A DNA stretch of 6,417 nucleotides from Caldifarciminota bacterium (lineage in GTDB: Bacteria; Hydrothermota; E44-bin80), in assembly GCA_023127905.1 (NCBI GenBank), contig JAGMEZ010000577.1, positions 1 to 6,417 on the forward strand. Reading direction: 5' to 3'. A program made the translations under genes and the position numbers. Numbering within the stretch: position 1 is the first letter of the stretch; the number at the start of each line of letters is the position of its first letter. Of this stretch, positions 1 through 5,623 are shown one piece after another. Under the pieces are notes generated by a model that was not told the origin of the DNA, ran no database searches, and saw nothing but the letters and a program-made list of their open reading frames with translations.

Positions 1-425
1 GTAAGACCAAGCCAGTAATCAGCCATAGAAAAATCCTTGTTTATCTCAAGTGTCTTTTCCAATTGTTCTATTGCTTCTTTCAAACAGGCTTTTCTGTAAT
101 ATGCTATTCCCAGCGCGTAGTGAGCATCTGCAAAATCCTTTTTTAAGCCTATGGCAATTTCGAACTCTTTAATGGATTTACTCACATTTCCCATCAGATA
201 GTAGAGGTCTCCCGCAATTTTGTGATAGAAAGGGTTGTTTAAGTCAACCGAGAGAGCCTTCTCAATCTCTTCTGCTGCCATTTTCATTTTTCCATGAAGC
301 CTATAGTCATGGGATTTCTTTACTGAAACTACTGCAGGTGGTTTCTCTCCTATTTTCTCTCCGCAGAAAGGACAAAATAAGAAATTTTTATTGTCAAATA
401 TCTTGCCACATTCTTTACATTTCAT
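1..425 (-). CDS. Zinc-ribbon TPR-repeat protein (C-terminus beyond window)
   Basis: The ORF starts at the ATG at 425-423 and stays open to the left edge, giving 141 complete codons. The N-terminus is a small zinc ribbon with two CxxC pairs: C3/C6 (MKCKECGK) and C18/C21 (FCPFCGEK). A short linker follows (residues about 25-45). From about residue 58 come tetratricopeptide repeats with the usual G-x-x-Y/A-Y and A-I-x-x-F/L spacing: about 61-95 (IAGDLYYLMG, KEFEIAI), about 96-130 (YALGIAYYR, EQLEKTLEI), and a third beginning at the edge (ADYWLGL). TPRs are protein-interaction scaffolds, and zinc ribbon plus TPR is a common bacterial architecture with no fixed function. No signal peptide or membrane segment is seen, so it is probably cytoplasmic. 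No clear Shine-Dalgarno precedes the ATG. The start is chosen because the first CxxC directly follows it. The specific role is unknown, and the 143-base gap separates it from the TCA operon. Confidence 0.8.
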   Translation of the reverse strand, partial: MKCKECGKIFDNKNFLFCPFCGEKIGEKPPAVVSVKKSHDYRLHGKMKMAAEEIEKALSVDLNNPFYHKIAGDLYYLMGNVSKSIKEFEIAIGLKKDFADAHYALGIAYYRKACLKEAIEQLEKTLEINKDFSMADYWLGL

Positions 426-483
426 TTTATTTCAGAAAACTGCTTTGGCTATAGATTTTACTTATTAGCTTCTTATTGATTTT

Positions 484-571
484 TTAACCTTAAACCTTAG
501 TCTTTGTAGCCTTAGACTTTTTTTATTCTTTATATTTTGCTTACTCCTTACTGCATACTCCCTACTACTTA
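484..571. repeat. Degenerate 7-base periodic tract downstream of the dehydrogenase gene
   Basis: On the plus strand, four consecutive heptamers occupy 541-568: TTACTCC, TTACTGC, ATACTCC, CTACTAC (consensus NTACTNC). The array runs directly into the complement of the dehydrogenase stop codon at 569-571. A second run, AACCTTA twice in tandem, lies at 486-499, followed by related TTAG-CT words at 497-503 and 512-518. The intervening 519-540 is T-rich. No ORF covers the tract, and no convincing intrinsic terminator for the minus-strand operon is visible in the 426-568 gap: the sense strand has A-runs rather than a U-run after a stem. The function is unknown. It may be a decayed heptanucleotide repeat array or simple low-complexity spacer. 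Confidence 0.5.
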
Positions 572-1648
572 GAATTTAACTTCGATACCTACGTCATTTC
601 CAATCTCTTTCAGATTTTCAACAACTTTATTGGAGATCGAAACAGTTTCCTCCTGTTCATCTTCTTTTGAAAATTCTTTTTCTCCAGCAATATAAATTTT
701 GTCCCTACCTTCTGCCTTTTCTGAATCCCTCATAATACCAATGAATTTGTCCATATTTTCCTTAAATTCATCTTTTGATGTAAAGATATCTGGATTAATG
801 GCACCGAAGAAATGGCATACCCCTGCAGCCTGCTTGTTTGAATAGATTATGGATCCAAATGCACCACCTGATAGAACACCACTGAGTATATCGACCATTG
901 CAGAAAGTCCGTATCCTTTATGGCTTCCCATTTCTTCCATGGCACCACCTAACGGAAGAAGTCCTCCGCCTTTTCTGTTCAGCATGTTGTCGAGTATCTT
1001 TGCAGCATCGGTCGAAGGATTTCCTTTCTCGTCTGTTGCCCACGCATCGGGAATTTGTTTCCCCATTCTGTTATAAACTTCCAGTTTTCCTCTTGGAACT
1101 GTGCTCGTTGCCATATCGAGAACAAAGGGGCGTTCATTCTTTGTAGGAGCGGCGATACTGAGGGGATTTGTGCCGAGAATTGCTTGTTTCCCAAAGGTCG
1201 GGAGAACGAGGGGAGCAGAATTTGTTAACGAGATACCGAGTAGGTCATACTTTAACGCCATCATTGAATAATATCCTGCGATCCCGTAGTGATTGGATTC
1301 CTTCACGGTAGCAAAACAGAGTCCGTTCTCCTTTGCTTTGTTGATGACCATATTCATAGTCTTATATCCTGCAACCTGACCGATTCCATTATTTGCAGAT
1401 GCAAGAATGGACACAGGTGTTTCTTTAATAATTGAAAGTTCAGTTTTGGGGGTCATCTTGTTGTCTTTGATGTAGCCAACGTATCGCTTTAATCGGGCTA
1501 CTCCATGGGAATTGATACCTCTCCTGTTTGCAGCAAGCAGTACATCTACAGTTATTTTAGCATCCTCTTCAGGAACACCGAGTTTAATAAAGATATCCTC
1601 GGTGAATTTTCTTAAAACATCAACTTTAATGTTAGTGAAATCTGCCAT
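569..1648 (-). CDS. Malate/L-lactate dehydrogenase, Ldh2 (LDH2/MDH2) family, probable malate dehydrogenase
   Basis: This 359-residue NAD(P)-dependent 2-hydroxyacid oxidoreductase is a full-length member of the family that includes archaeal malate dehydrogenase, ComC sulfolactate dehydrogenase, AllD and YiaK. It is not the Rossmann-fold Mdh/LDH family. Family landmarks are clear: RGINSHGVARLKRY with H48, ESNHYGIAGYY with H120 (the two conserved active-site-region histidines), TNSAPLVLPTFG (142-153), GTNPLSIAAP (159-168), FVLDMATS (175-182) and GSHKGYGLS (241-249). The tail (about 320-345) is charged and variable. The start is set at ATG 1648-1646 because AAGGAGGT (complement of 1653-1660) sits just upstream. 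An ATG eight codons earlier would put this site inside the gene. As the last gene of a run with citrate synthase and icd, malate oxidation to oxaloacetate is the best inference. Lactate or sulfolactate cannot be excluded, especially next to a LutAB-like pair, because substrate specificity in this family is not readable from motifs. Confidence 0.85.
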   Translation of the reverse strand: MADFTNIKVDVLRKFTEDIFIKLGVPEEDAKITVDVLLAANRRGINSHGVARLKRYVGYIKDNKMTPKTELSIIKETPVSILASANNGIGQVAGYKTMNMVINKAKENGLCFATVKESNHYGIAGYYSMMALKYDLLGISLTNSAPLVLPTFGKQAILGTNPLSIAAPTKNERPFVLDMATSTVPRGKLEVYNRMGKQIPDAWATDEKGNPSTDAAKILDNMLNRKGGGLLPLGGAMEEMGSHKGYGLSAMVDILSGVLSGGAFGSIIYSNKQAAGVCHFFGAINPDIFTSKDEFKENMDKFIGIMRDSEKAEGRDKIYIAGEKEFSKEDEQEETVSISNKVVENLKEIGNDVGIEVKF

Positions 1649-1652
1649 CTCA

Positions 1653-1660
1653 ACCTCCTT
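1653..1660 (-). promoter_or_regulatory. Shine-Dalgarno of the dehydrogenase gene
   Basis: The minus strand reads AAGGAGGT followed by four bases (TGAG) and ATG at 1648. This near-perfect anti-16S match decides the start in favour of MADFTNIK over the ATG at 1672, which has no such site. Confidence 0.85.
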
Positions 1661-1682
1661 TTTGCAAGACAAGTTTCGCTAC

Positions 1683-1728
1683 CCAATTTATTATTGGAAT
1701 AGCAGAGCTTGCTCTGCGTTACTTAACG
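1683..1728. repeat. Cluster of three small inverted repeats in the gap before the dehydrogenase gene
   Basis: The 82-base gap 1649-1730 holds three adjacent inverted repeats. CCAAT (1683-1687) pairs with ATTGG (1693-1697) around a 5-base loop. GCAGAG (1702-1707) pairs with CTCTGC (1712-1717) around the loop CTTG. CGTTA (1717-1721) pairs with TAACG (1724-1728) around 2 bases and shares base 1717 with the second stem. No U-run follows on the sense (minus) strand, so they do not look like an intrinsic terminator. They may be an intercistronic mRNA-stability or processing element, or a degenerate copy of a dispersed palindromic repeat. Confidence 0.55.
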
Positions 1729-1730
1729 GT

Positions 1731-2984
1731 TTAATATGGAACACCATCCTTCATCACTGTTTCAACCATATTCTTTATGAATGGTGGAACTAATCCTTCT
1801 TTATACAGTTTTTCTCTAATTTCCTGCACAATTTCAGGGACGTCTATTTCCATTGGACAGTACTTTACGCATCGACCACAAAGAGTGCAGGTGAATGCCA
1901 TTGGCGCAGCCTTTTCAACGCCACCTGAGATGCAAGCAGTCCAGGGAATACCAATCCCACCCATATACTTGTATCCCCAGTATCCTGTTGTTATCGGGTA
2001 TATTGCACATTCGTACATACAGGCTCCGCATCGTACACATCTTAATATTGGTGCGAGAACCGGGTCTTTGGCAACTTCACTCCTGCCGCTATCGTAAAGA
2101 ATTACATGAAATTCTCGTGGCCCATGTGCTCCGTAAACGATTGTTTTTTCGATATCTCCTGTCTTACTCGGACCCGAAACGATGGACACATAGGTCATCG
2201 CAAGATATCCAGCATAACGGGATACAACTTCAAGCAATCTGAAACCGTCAGAAAGTGTTGGAAGGATTTTTTCAATTCCTGAGAAGACTACATGAACATC
2301 GGGTGCATTCGTGGCAAACCGGATATTACCTTCATTTTCAAAGAGAAAAACCGAACCAGTATCGGCAGTTATTGCATTTGCACCGCTGATTCCGATGTCT
2401 GCCTCCATATACTTGTCTCGTAGATACTCGCGGGCAAATTCTGTTAATTTTTTTGGGTCAGGAGGAAGCTCTCTATTTGCTATTTTTGAAAAGAGTTCTG
2501 CAACCTTCTCTTTAGGAATGTTTACAGCAGGTGCAAGGATATGCATCGGTCTCGACTTAAGATTTTGTACGATAAACTCTCCAAGGTCGGTTTCATACAC
2601 AGTATTTCCCCATTTTTCGAGATTTTCATTCATATCGATCTCTTCAGAAGTAATAGATTTTCCTTTCACAATCGTCTTTCCTGTTCCGGTAATCCCTTTC
2701 AATATTTTTAAAGCCTCATCCTTATCCTTAGCAAAGTGGAAGTTACCATGCATTGTCTTAACACTTTTCTCCGTTTTTTCGATAAAATCATCAAAATGAT
2801 TGATAACAAAGTCTTTTGTCTCCTGTAGTTTTTTCTTTTCTTCCTCGACATGGGGAAAGGCTTTTAGTGCTTCATCTCTCTTTATTCTGAAGGATTTAAC
2901 TGCTCTATTTAGGGCAGTTCTTGTAAATTTATCCCTTCTAATTTTGTACAATAACTTCATATAGTCTTTGAATTCTTTTTCCAT
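1731..2984 (-). CDS. LutB-like iron-sulfur protein: LUD domain plus 2x[4Fe-4S] ferredoxin domain
   Basis: The 417-residue protein resembles LutB/YkgF of the bacterial lactate-utilisation complex. A basic N-terminal helical region (1-60) precedes a LUD (DUF162) domain at about 60-300, which includes the typical GISGANAITADTGSVFL segment (198-214) and VFSGIEKILPTL (233-244). The C-terminus has two cysteine clusters: C316/C319/C322/C326 (CVRCGACMYEC) and C366/C369/C372/C376 (CTLCGRCVKYCP), with an extra C351 between them. These should bind two 4Fe-4S clusters. No membrane segment or signal is seen, so the protein is probably cytoplasmic or peripheral. The ATG lies 3 bases after the stop of the LutA-like gene, with GGAG at 2994-2991 inside that gene's end, which implies translational coupling and a joint complex. 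LutABC oxidises L-lactate in Bacillus. Here there is no separate lutC, and the TCA context leaves the true electron donor open (lactate, malate or another 2-hydroxyacid, or pure electron transfer). Confidence 0.83.
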   Translation of the reverse strand: MEKEFKDYMKLLYKIRRDKFTRTALNRAVKSFRIKRDEALKAFPHVEEEKKKLQETKDFVINHFDDFIEKTEKSVKTMHGNFHFAKDKDEALKILKGITGTGKTIVKGKSITSEEIDMNENLEKWGNTVYETDLGEFIVQNLKSRPMHILAPAVNIPKEKVAELFSKIANRELPPDPKKLTEFAREYLRDKYMEADIGISGANAITADTGSVFLFENEGNIRFATNAPDVHVVFSGIEKILPTLSDGFRLLEVVSRYAGYLAMTYVSIVSGPSKTGDIEKTIVYGAHGPREFHVILYDSGRSEVAKDPVLAPILRCVRCGACMYECAIYPITTGYWGYKYMGGIGIPWTACISGGVEKAAPMAFTCTLCGRCVKYCPMEIDVPEIVQEIREKLYKEGLVPPFIKNMVETVMKDGVPY

Positions 2985-2987
2985 TAT

Positions 2988-3713
2988 CTACTCCATAGAT
3001 TTCAATAGAAGTTCGATAATATCCATCACTTCTATATTTTCAATTGATTCCCCGCCTTCGTAGAGATTCTGGTAACAGAAAGGGCAGCTCGAAACGAGAA
3101 CTTCGGCTCCTGCCGGGATAAATTGTTTTTCTATTTTATCTTTTGAAACTTCGATTGAAAGAAGCGGAAGATAGGCACGGACCAATCCGCCACCCCCACA
3201 ACACGATGAAACGTCGTGTGAGAACTCGATTTCTTTAAATTTTACTCCGGGAATTGCCTTTATAACCTCACGAGGTTCATCGTAAATGCCATCTCCTTTT
3301 CTGCCGATATAGCATGGATCATGGTAACATACAACTGCCTTTACAGGGTTTTTTAGTTTGACTTTCCCATCCTTGATGAGCTTATGTATAAATTGAGAAA
3401 GGTGCAGAACTTCATAGTTACGTTTTTTTCTACCGGTTAGTTTTGGAAGTTCTGCTTTAATTGTTGTGTAGCAGTGTGCGCAGGGGGTAACTACGACATC
3501 TACACCACTTTCTTCAATTTCTTTCTCGACTCGTTTTGCCTGCTTTTTTGCTTTTTCTATTGCCCCGGAAAGAAGCACGGGAGCACCGCAGCAAACCTCA
3601 ATTCCAAGCGGTTCATATGTAACACTTGCCTGGTCAAGAAACTTTTTGAGGTTTTCAAACAGTTTCTTGTCTGAACGTGTAGTACACCCGAAAAAAATTC
3701 CTATCTTTTCTAT
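2988..3713 (-). CDS. LutA/HdrB-like protein with two CCG (cysteine-rich) domains, apparent ATA start
   Basis: At about 241 residues this matches the length of LutA and resembles the CCG part of HdrB and GlpC. Both cysteine-rich motifs are complete: C10, C41-C42, C78/C81 (FFGC, VCCGAP, PCAHC), then C134, C171-C172, C210/C213 ([16 protein letters not shown]). In HdrB such CCG motifs bind non-cubane 4Fe-4S clusters that handle disulfide or electron-pair chemistry; in LutA/GlpC-type proteins they serve electron transfer. The next gene, LutB-like, supplies the ferredoxin clusters and is coupled at a 3-base gap. The start is odd. No in-frame ATG, GTG or TTG occurs upstream of GTG 3578, yet that GTG would remove C10 and the CC pair. 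Coding clearly begins at about [14 protein letters not shown]. The codon at 3713-3711, correctly spaced from AAGGAGG and overlapping the icd TAG, is ATA. The family call is firm; the exact start and the substrate are not. Confidence 0.8.
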   Translation of the reverse strand: MEKIGIFFGCTTRSDKKLFENLKKFLDQASVTYEPLGIEVCCGAPVLLSGAIEKAKKQAKRVEKEIEESGVDVVVTPCAHCYTTIKAELPKLTGRKKRNYEVLHLSQFIHKLIKDGKVKLKNPVKAVVCYHDPCYIGRKGDGIYDEPREVIKAIPGVKFKEIEFSHDVSSCCGGGGLVRAYLPLLSIEVSKDKIEKQFIPAGAEVLVSSCPFCYQNLYEGGESIENIEVMDIIELLLKSME

Positions 3714-4990
3714 TTCATCCTCCTTACTATTTCTTTTGCATATTCCGATGTTTTTATAGGTTTAACATTTTCCATCTGTCGTGCCAGGTCATATGTCACC
3801 TTTTTATCGAGAATGGTTTTTTCAAGCGCACTCTTAATCAATTCTGCTGCTTCATTCCATCCTAAATACTCCAGCATCATAACGCCTGAGAGGATAAGAG
3901 ATCCTGGATTAACCTTATCCATTCCCCTGTATTTTGGTGCTGACCCATGGGTAGCTTCAAAGAGGGCAATATAATCGCCGATATTGCCACCCGGAGCCAT
4001 TCCTAAACCACCGACCTGTGCAGCACAGGCATCTGAAAGGTAGTCACCATTTAAGTTGGGAAGAGCAATGATATCGTATTCACCGGGTCTGGTAAGTACC
4101 TGCTGGAACATAGCATCTGCAATCCTATCTTTTACGACAATCCTGTTACCTGGGTCCCCTGCTTCTTTTCCCCCTCTCAGATCTTTGAATGCACCTGGCT
4201 TTGTCATTGGGGTAACACCATCATCTGCTTTTACCTGATCCCAGAGTTCATCCTCTGTTATTATGCAATCCCTGAACTCTTCTTTTGCGAGTTCAAAACC
4301 CCAGTCTTTGAATGCTCCCTCAGTGAATTTCATAATATTTCCTTTATGAACAAGGGTCAAGCTCTTCCTTTTTTTATCGATAGCATACTTGAGCGCTTTT
4401 CTTACAAGCCTTTTTGTACCTGTAATACTAATAGGTTTGATGCCGATACCGGAATCTTCTCTGATATTTGTCCCCATCTCAGTATTCAAGTAGTCGATCA
4501 CCTTTTTGACTTCGGGTGTTCCCTGTTGCCATTCTATACCTGCATAAACATCTTCCGTGTTTTCACGGAATATCACCACGTTGAGGGCTCCTGGATTCTT
4601 AACAGGTGAGGGGACACCCTTGTAGTATCCGCAGGGTCTTACACAAGTATAGAGGTCGAGTACCTTTCTCATAGTAACATTCAAACTTCTGTATCCTCCT
4701 GCAACTGGTGTTGTAAGCGGTCCCTTAATGGCAACAATGTGTTCCCTGATTGCTTCAAACGTCTCATCAGGAAGGACTTTTCCTGTCTTCTCGTGTGCCT
4801 TTTCTCCTGCAAATATTTCCTTCCAAGCAATTTTTCTCTTTCCGTTGTATGCAATGTTAACAGCTTCATTCCACACAATCATTGCGGCACTCATTATATC
4901 GGGTCCGATCCCATCACCCTCTATAAACGGGATGATAGGGTTATCTGGAACCTTAATTTTTCCACTTTCAATCGTTATTTTTTCACCCAT
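3710..4990 (-). CDS. icd: Isocitrate dehydrogenase, NADP-dependent
   Basis: This 426-residue protein is a full-length bacterial homodimeric-type IDH (E. coli Icd is 416) that oxidatively decarboxylates isocitrate to 2-oxoglutarate in the cytoplasm. Visible features include [10 protein letters not shown] (23-32) and RSLNVTMRK with S102, N104 and R108 for isocitrate binding; S102 matches the serine phosphorylated by AceK in E. coli. Also present are R118, [14 protein letters not shown] (141-154, with R142 and Y149), K216, and the metal-binding aspartates in NGDYLSD (D316, D320). ATHGSAPKY (346-354) supplies K353 and Y354, and Y400/R404 (TYDLAR) complete the set that contacts the 2'-phosphate of NADP, so NADP preference is predicted. 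The start is placed at ATG 4990-4988 because AAAGGAG lies five bases upstream and [21 protein letters not shown] aligns with the family N-terminus. The extension up to 5062 runs through a hairpin and looks non-coding. Confidence 0.95.
   Translation of the reverse strand: MGEKITIESGKIKVPDNPIIPFIEGDGIGPDIMSAAMIVWNEAVNIAYNGKRKIAWKEIFAGEKAHEKTGKVLPDETFEAIREHIVAIKGPLTTPVAGGYRSLNVTMRKVLDLYTCVRPCGYYKGVPSPVKNPGALNVVIFRENTEDVYAGIEWQQGTPEVKKVIDYLNTEMGTNIREDSGIGIKPISITGTKRLVRKALKYAIDKKRKSLTLVHKGNIMKFTEGAFKDWGFELAKEEFRDCIITEDELWDQVKADDGVTPMTKPGAFKDLRGGKEAGDPGNRIVVKDRIADAMFQQVLTRPGEYDIIALPNLNGDYLSDACAAQVGGLGMAPGGNIGDYIALFEATHGSAPKYRGMDKVNPGSLILSGVMMLEYLGWNEAAELIKSALEKTILDKKVTYDLARQMENVKPIKTSEYAKEIVRRMK
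3719..3725 (-). promoter_or_regulatory. Shine-Dalgarno of the LutA-like gene, inside the icd 3' end
   Basis: The minus strand reads AAGGAGG, formed by icd codons for Val-Arg-Arg, then five bases (ATGAA), then ATA at 3713. The only ATG nearby (3718-3716) is in the icd frame and meets TAG after one codon, so it cannot start the LutA-like gene. The site supports initiation at or next to the icd stop. Confidence 0.75.
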
Positions 4991-4995
4991 ATCTA

Positions 4996-5002
4996 CTCCT
5001 TT
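4996..5002 (-). promoter_or_regulatory. Shine-Dalgarno of icd
   Basis: The minus strand reads AAAGGAG, five bases (TAGAT), then ATG at 4990. This selects the shorter icd form over the upstream in-frame starts at 5005 and 5062. Confidence 0.8.
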
Positions 5003-5047
5003 CATCCTATCTTCAGCAGGTGTAGCATATTCTCTACTGAATGTCCA

Positions 5048-5108
5048 CAACAGGTAAGGCATCTTGCCTTACCTCGTTTGATTGTGAGGCTTGAAGCCTC
5101 ACCCGTTG
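5048..5108. repeat. Tandem pair of covarying hairpins within an outer imperfect inverted repeat
   Basis: In the 120-base gap before icd, AGGTAAGGC (5052-5060) pairs perfectly with GCCTTACCT (5066-5074) around ATCTT. Then GTGAGGC (5084-5090) pairs with GCCTCAC (5096-5102) around TTGAA. The two stems are near copies, GTAAGGC/GCCTTAC versus GTGAGGC/GCCTCAC, differing by one compensated base pair (A-T against G-C). An outer pair, CAACAGGT (5048-5055) and ACCCGTTG (5101-5108), matches at 7 of 8 positions and could enclose both as an alternative fold. No U-run follows either stem on the sense strand, so simple intrinsic termination is unlikely. The element could be a dispersed palindromic repeat or an intercistronic RNA element controlling icd expression or mRNA stability. 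Confidence 0.7.
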
Positions 5109-5110
5109 AG

Positions 5111-5608
5111 CTAAAGCTGGAAATCACCGTGTTTCTTTATATGTTCTTCTATGCCACCATCCTCTATAATTTTTAGCATAAATGGAGGTAATGGTGATGC
5201 AGTTAATTCCTCATTTTTTGTAAGATTCATTATTTTACCTGTATTGAGAGTTATCTCAAGCTCGTCTCCTTCATCAATTCTATCAGTATCAACTTCGAGT
5301 ACAGGCAAGCCAATGTTAGTTGCATTTCTGAAGAATATTCGTGCAAATGATTTTGCCAGAACACATGCAACACCGGAGATTTTGATAATCCTTGGTGCGT
5401 GTTCTCGTGATGAACCCAGACCAAAATTTTTCCCACCTGCGATTATATCACCAGGTTTTACCTTTTTTGCAAAATCGGGATCTGCATCTTCAAGAACATG
5501 TTTTGCGAGTTCAGGAAGATTGGTTCTTAGATGGAATAATCTTCCAGGGGCGATATGGTCCGTAGAAATGTCATCGCCAAATTTCCAGACCTTCCCTTTG
5601 AGAACCAT
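5111..5608 (-). CDS. LeuD/aconitase-type hydro-lyase small (swivel) subunit, probably aconitase small subunit
   Basis: This 165-residue stand-alone swivel-domain subunit belongs to the LeuD/HacB/DmdB family, whose usual length is about 160-200. Such subunits pair with a separate large subunit carrying the 4Fe-4S cluster. Family features are KFGDDISTDHIAPGR (9-23), a substrate-loop segment HLRT (26-29) corresponding to YLRT of isopropylmalate isomerases, NFGLGSSREHAP (61-72) with the substrate-binding SREHA, and AKSFARIFFRNATNIGLPV (85-103). The loop is irregular: GRLFHLRT replaces the common ARYLRT, so specificity should not be assumed to be isopropylmalate. Its place 15 bases after citrate synthase and upstream of icd argues for citrate/isocitrate isomerisation. 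Homoaconitase or isopropylmalate isomerase remain alternatives. The large subunit is not in this window. The start is supported by a perfect Shine-Dalgarno. Confidence 0.85.
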   Translation of the reverse strand: MVLKGKVWKFGDDISTDHIAPGRLFHLRTNLPELAKHVLEDADPDFAKKVKPGDIIAGGKNFGLGSSREHAPRIIKISGVACVLAKSFARIFFRNATNIGLPVLEVDTDRIDEGDELEITLNTGKIMNLTKNEELTASPLPPFMLKIIEDGGIEEHIKKHGDFQL

Positions 5609-5612
5609 TTTT

Positions 5613-5620
5613 CCTCCTTA
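5613..5620 (-). promoter_or_regulatory. Shine-Dalgarno of the LeuD-type gene
   Basis: The minus strand reads TAAGGAGG, four A residues, then ATG at 5608. This is a full complement of the 16S anti-Shine-Dalgarno, lying in the 15-base gap after citrate synthase. Confidence 0.85.
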
Positions 5621-5623
5621 TGA

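Noticed and set aside
497..525. AGTCT...AGACT stem followed by a T-run on the plus strand, resembling an intrinsic terminator
   Set aside because: The stem is only 5 bp with a 10-base loop, and the T-run faces the plus strand, where no gene is present. On the operon strand it would be an A-run before the stem.
2311..2799. 162-codon plus-strand open frame antisense to the LutB-like gene
   Set aside because: It shows no family motifs, and the opposite strand has an intact LUD domain. It is a by-product of codon use.
2988..3578. Short form of the LutA-like protein starting at GTG 3578
   Set aside because: It would delete C10 and the first CC pair of a clearly conserved CCG domain encoded directly upstream in the same frame.
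3710..3725. Programmed frameshift fusing icd to the LutA-like protein
   Set aside because: The needed shift is -1, there is no slippery heptamer, and the Shine-Dalgarno is too close to the stop for the usual -1 stimulation. Separate initiation at the overlap is simpler.
4991..5062. 24-residue N-terminal extension of icd from ATG 5062
   Set aside because: It overlaps a perfect hairpin, does not resemble IDH N-termini and lacks a good ribosome site. ATG 4990 has AAAGGAG at five bases.
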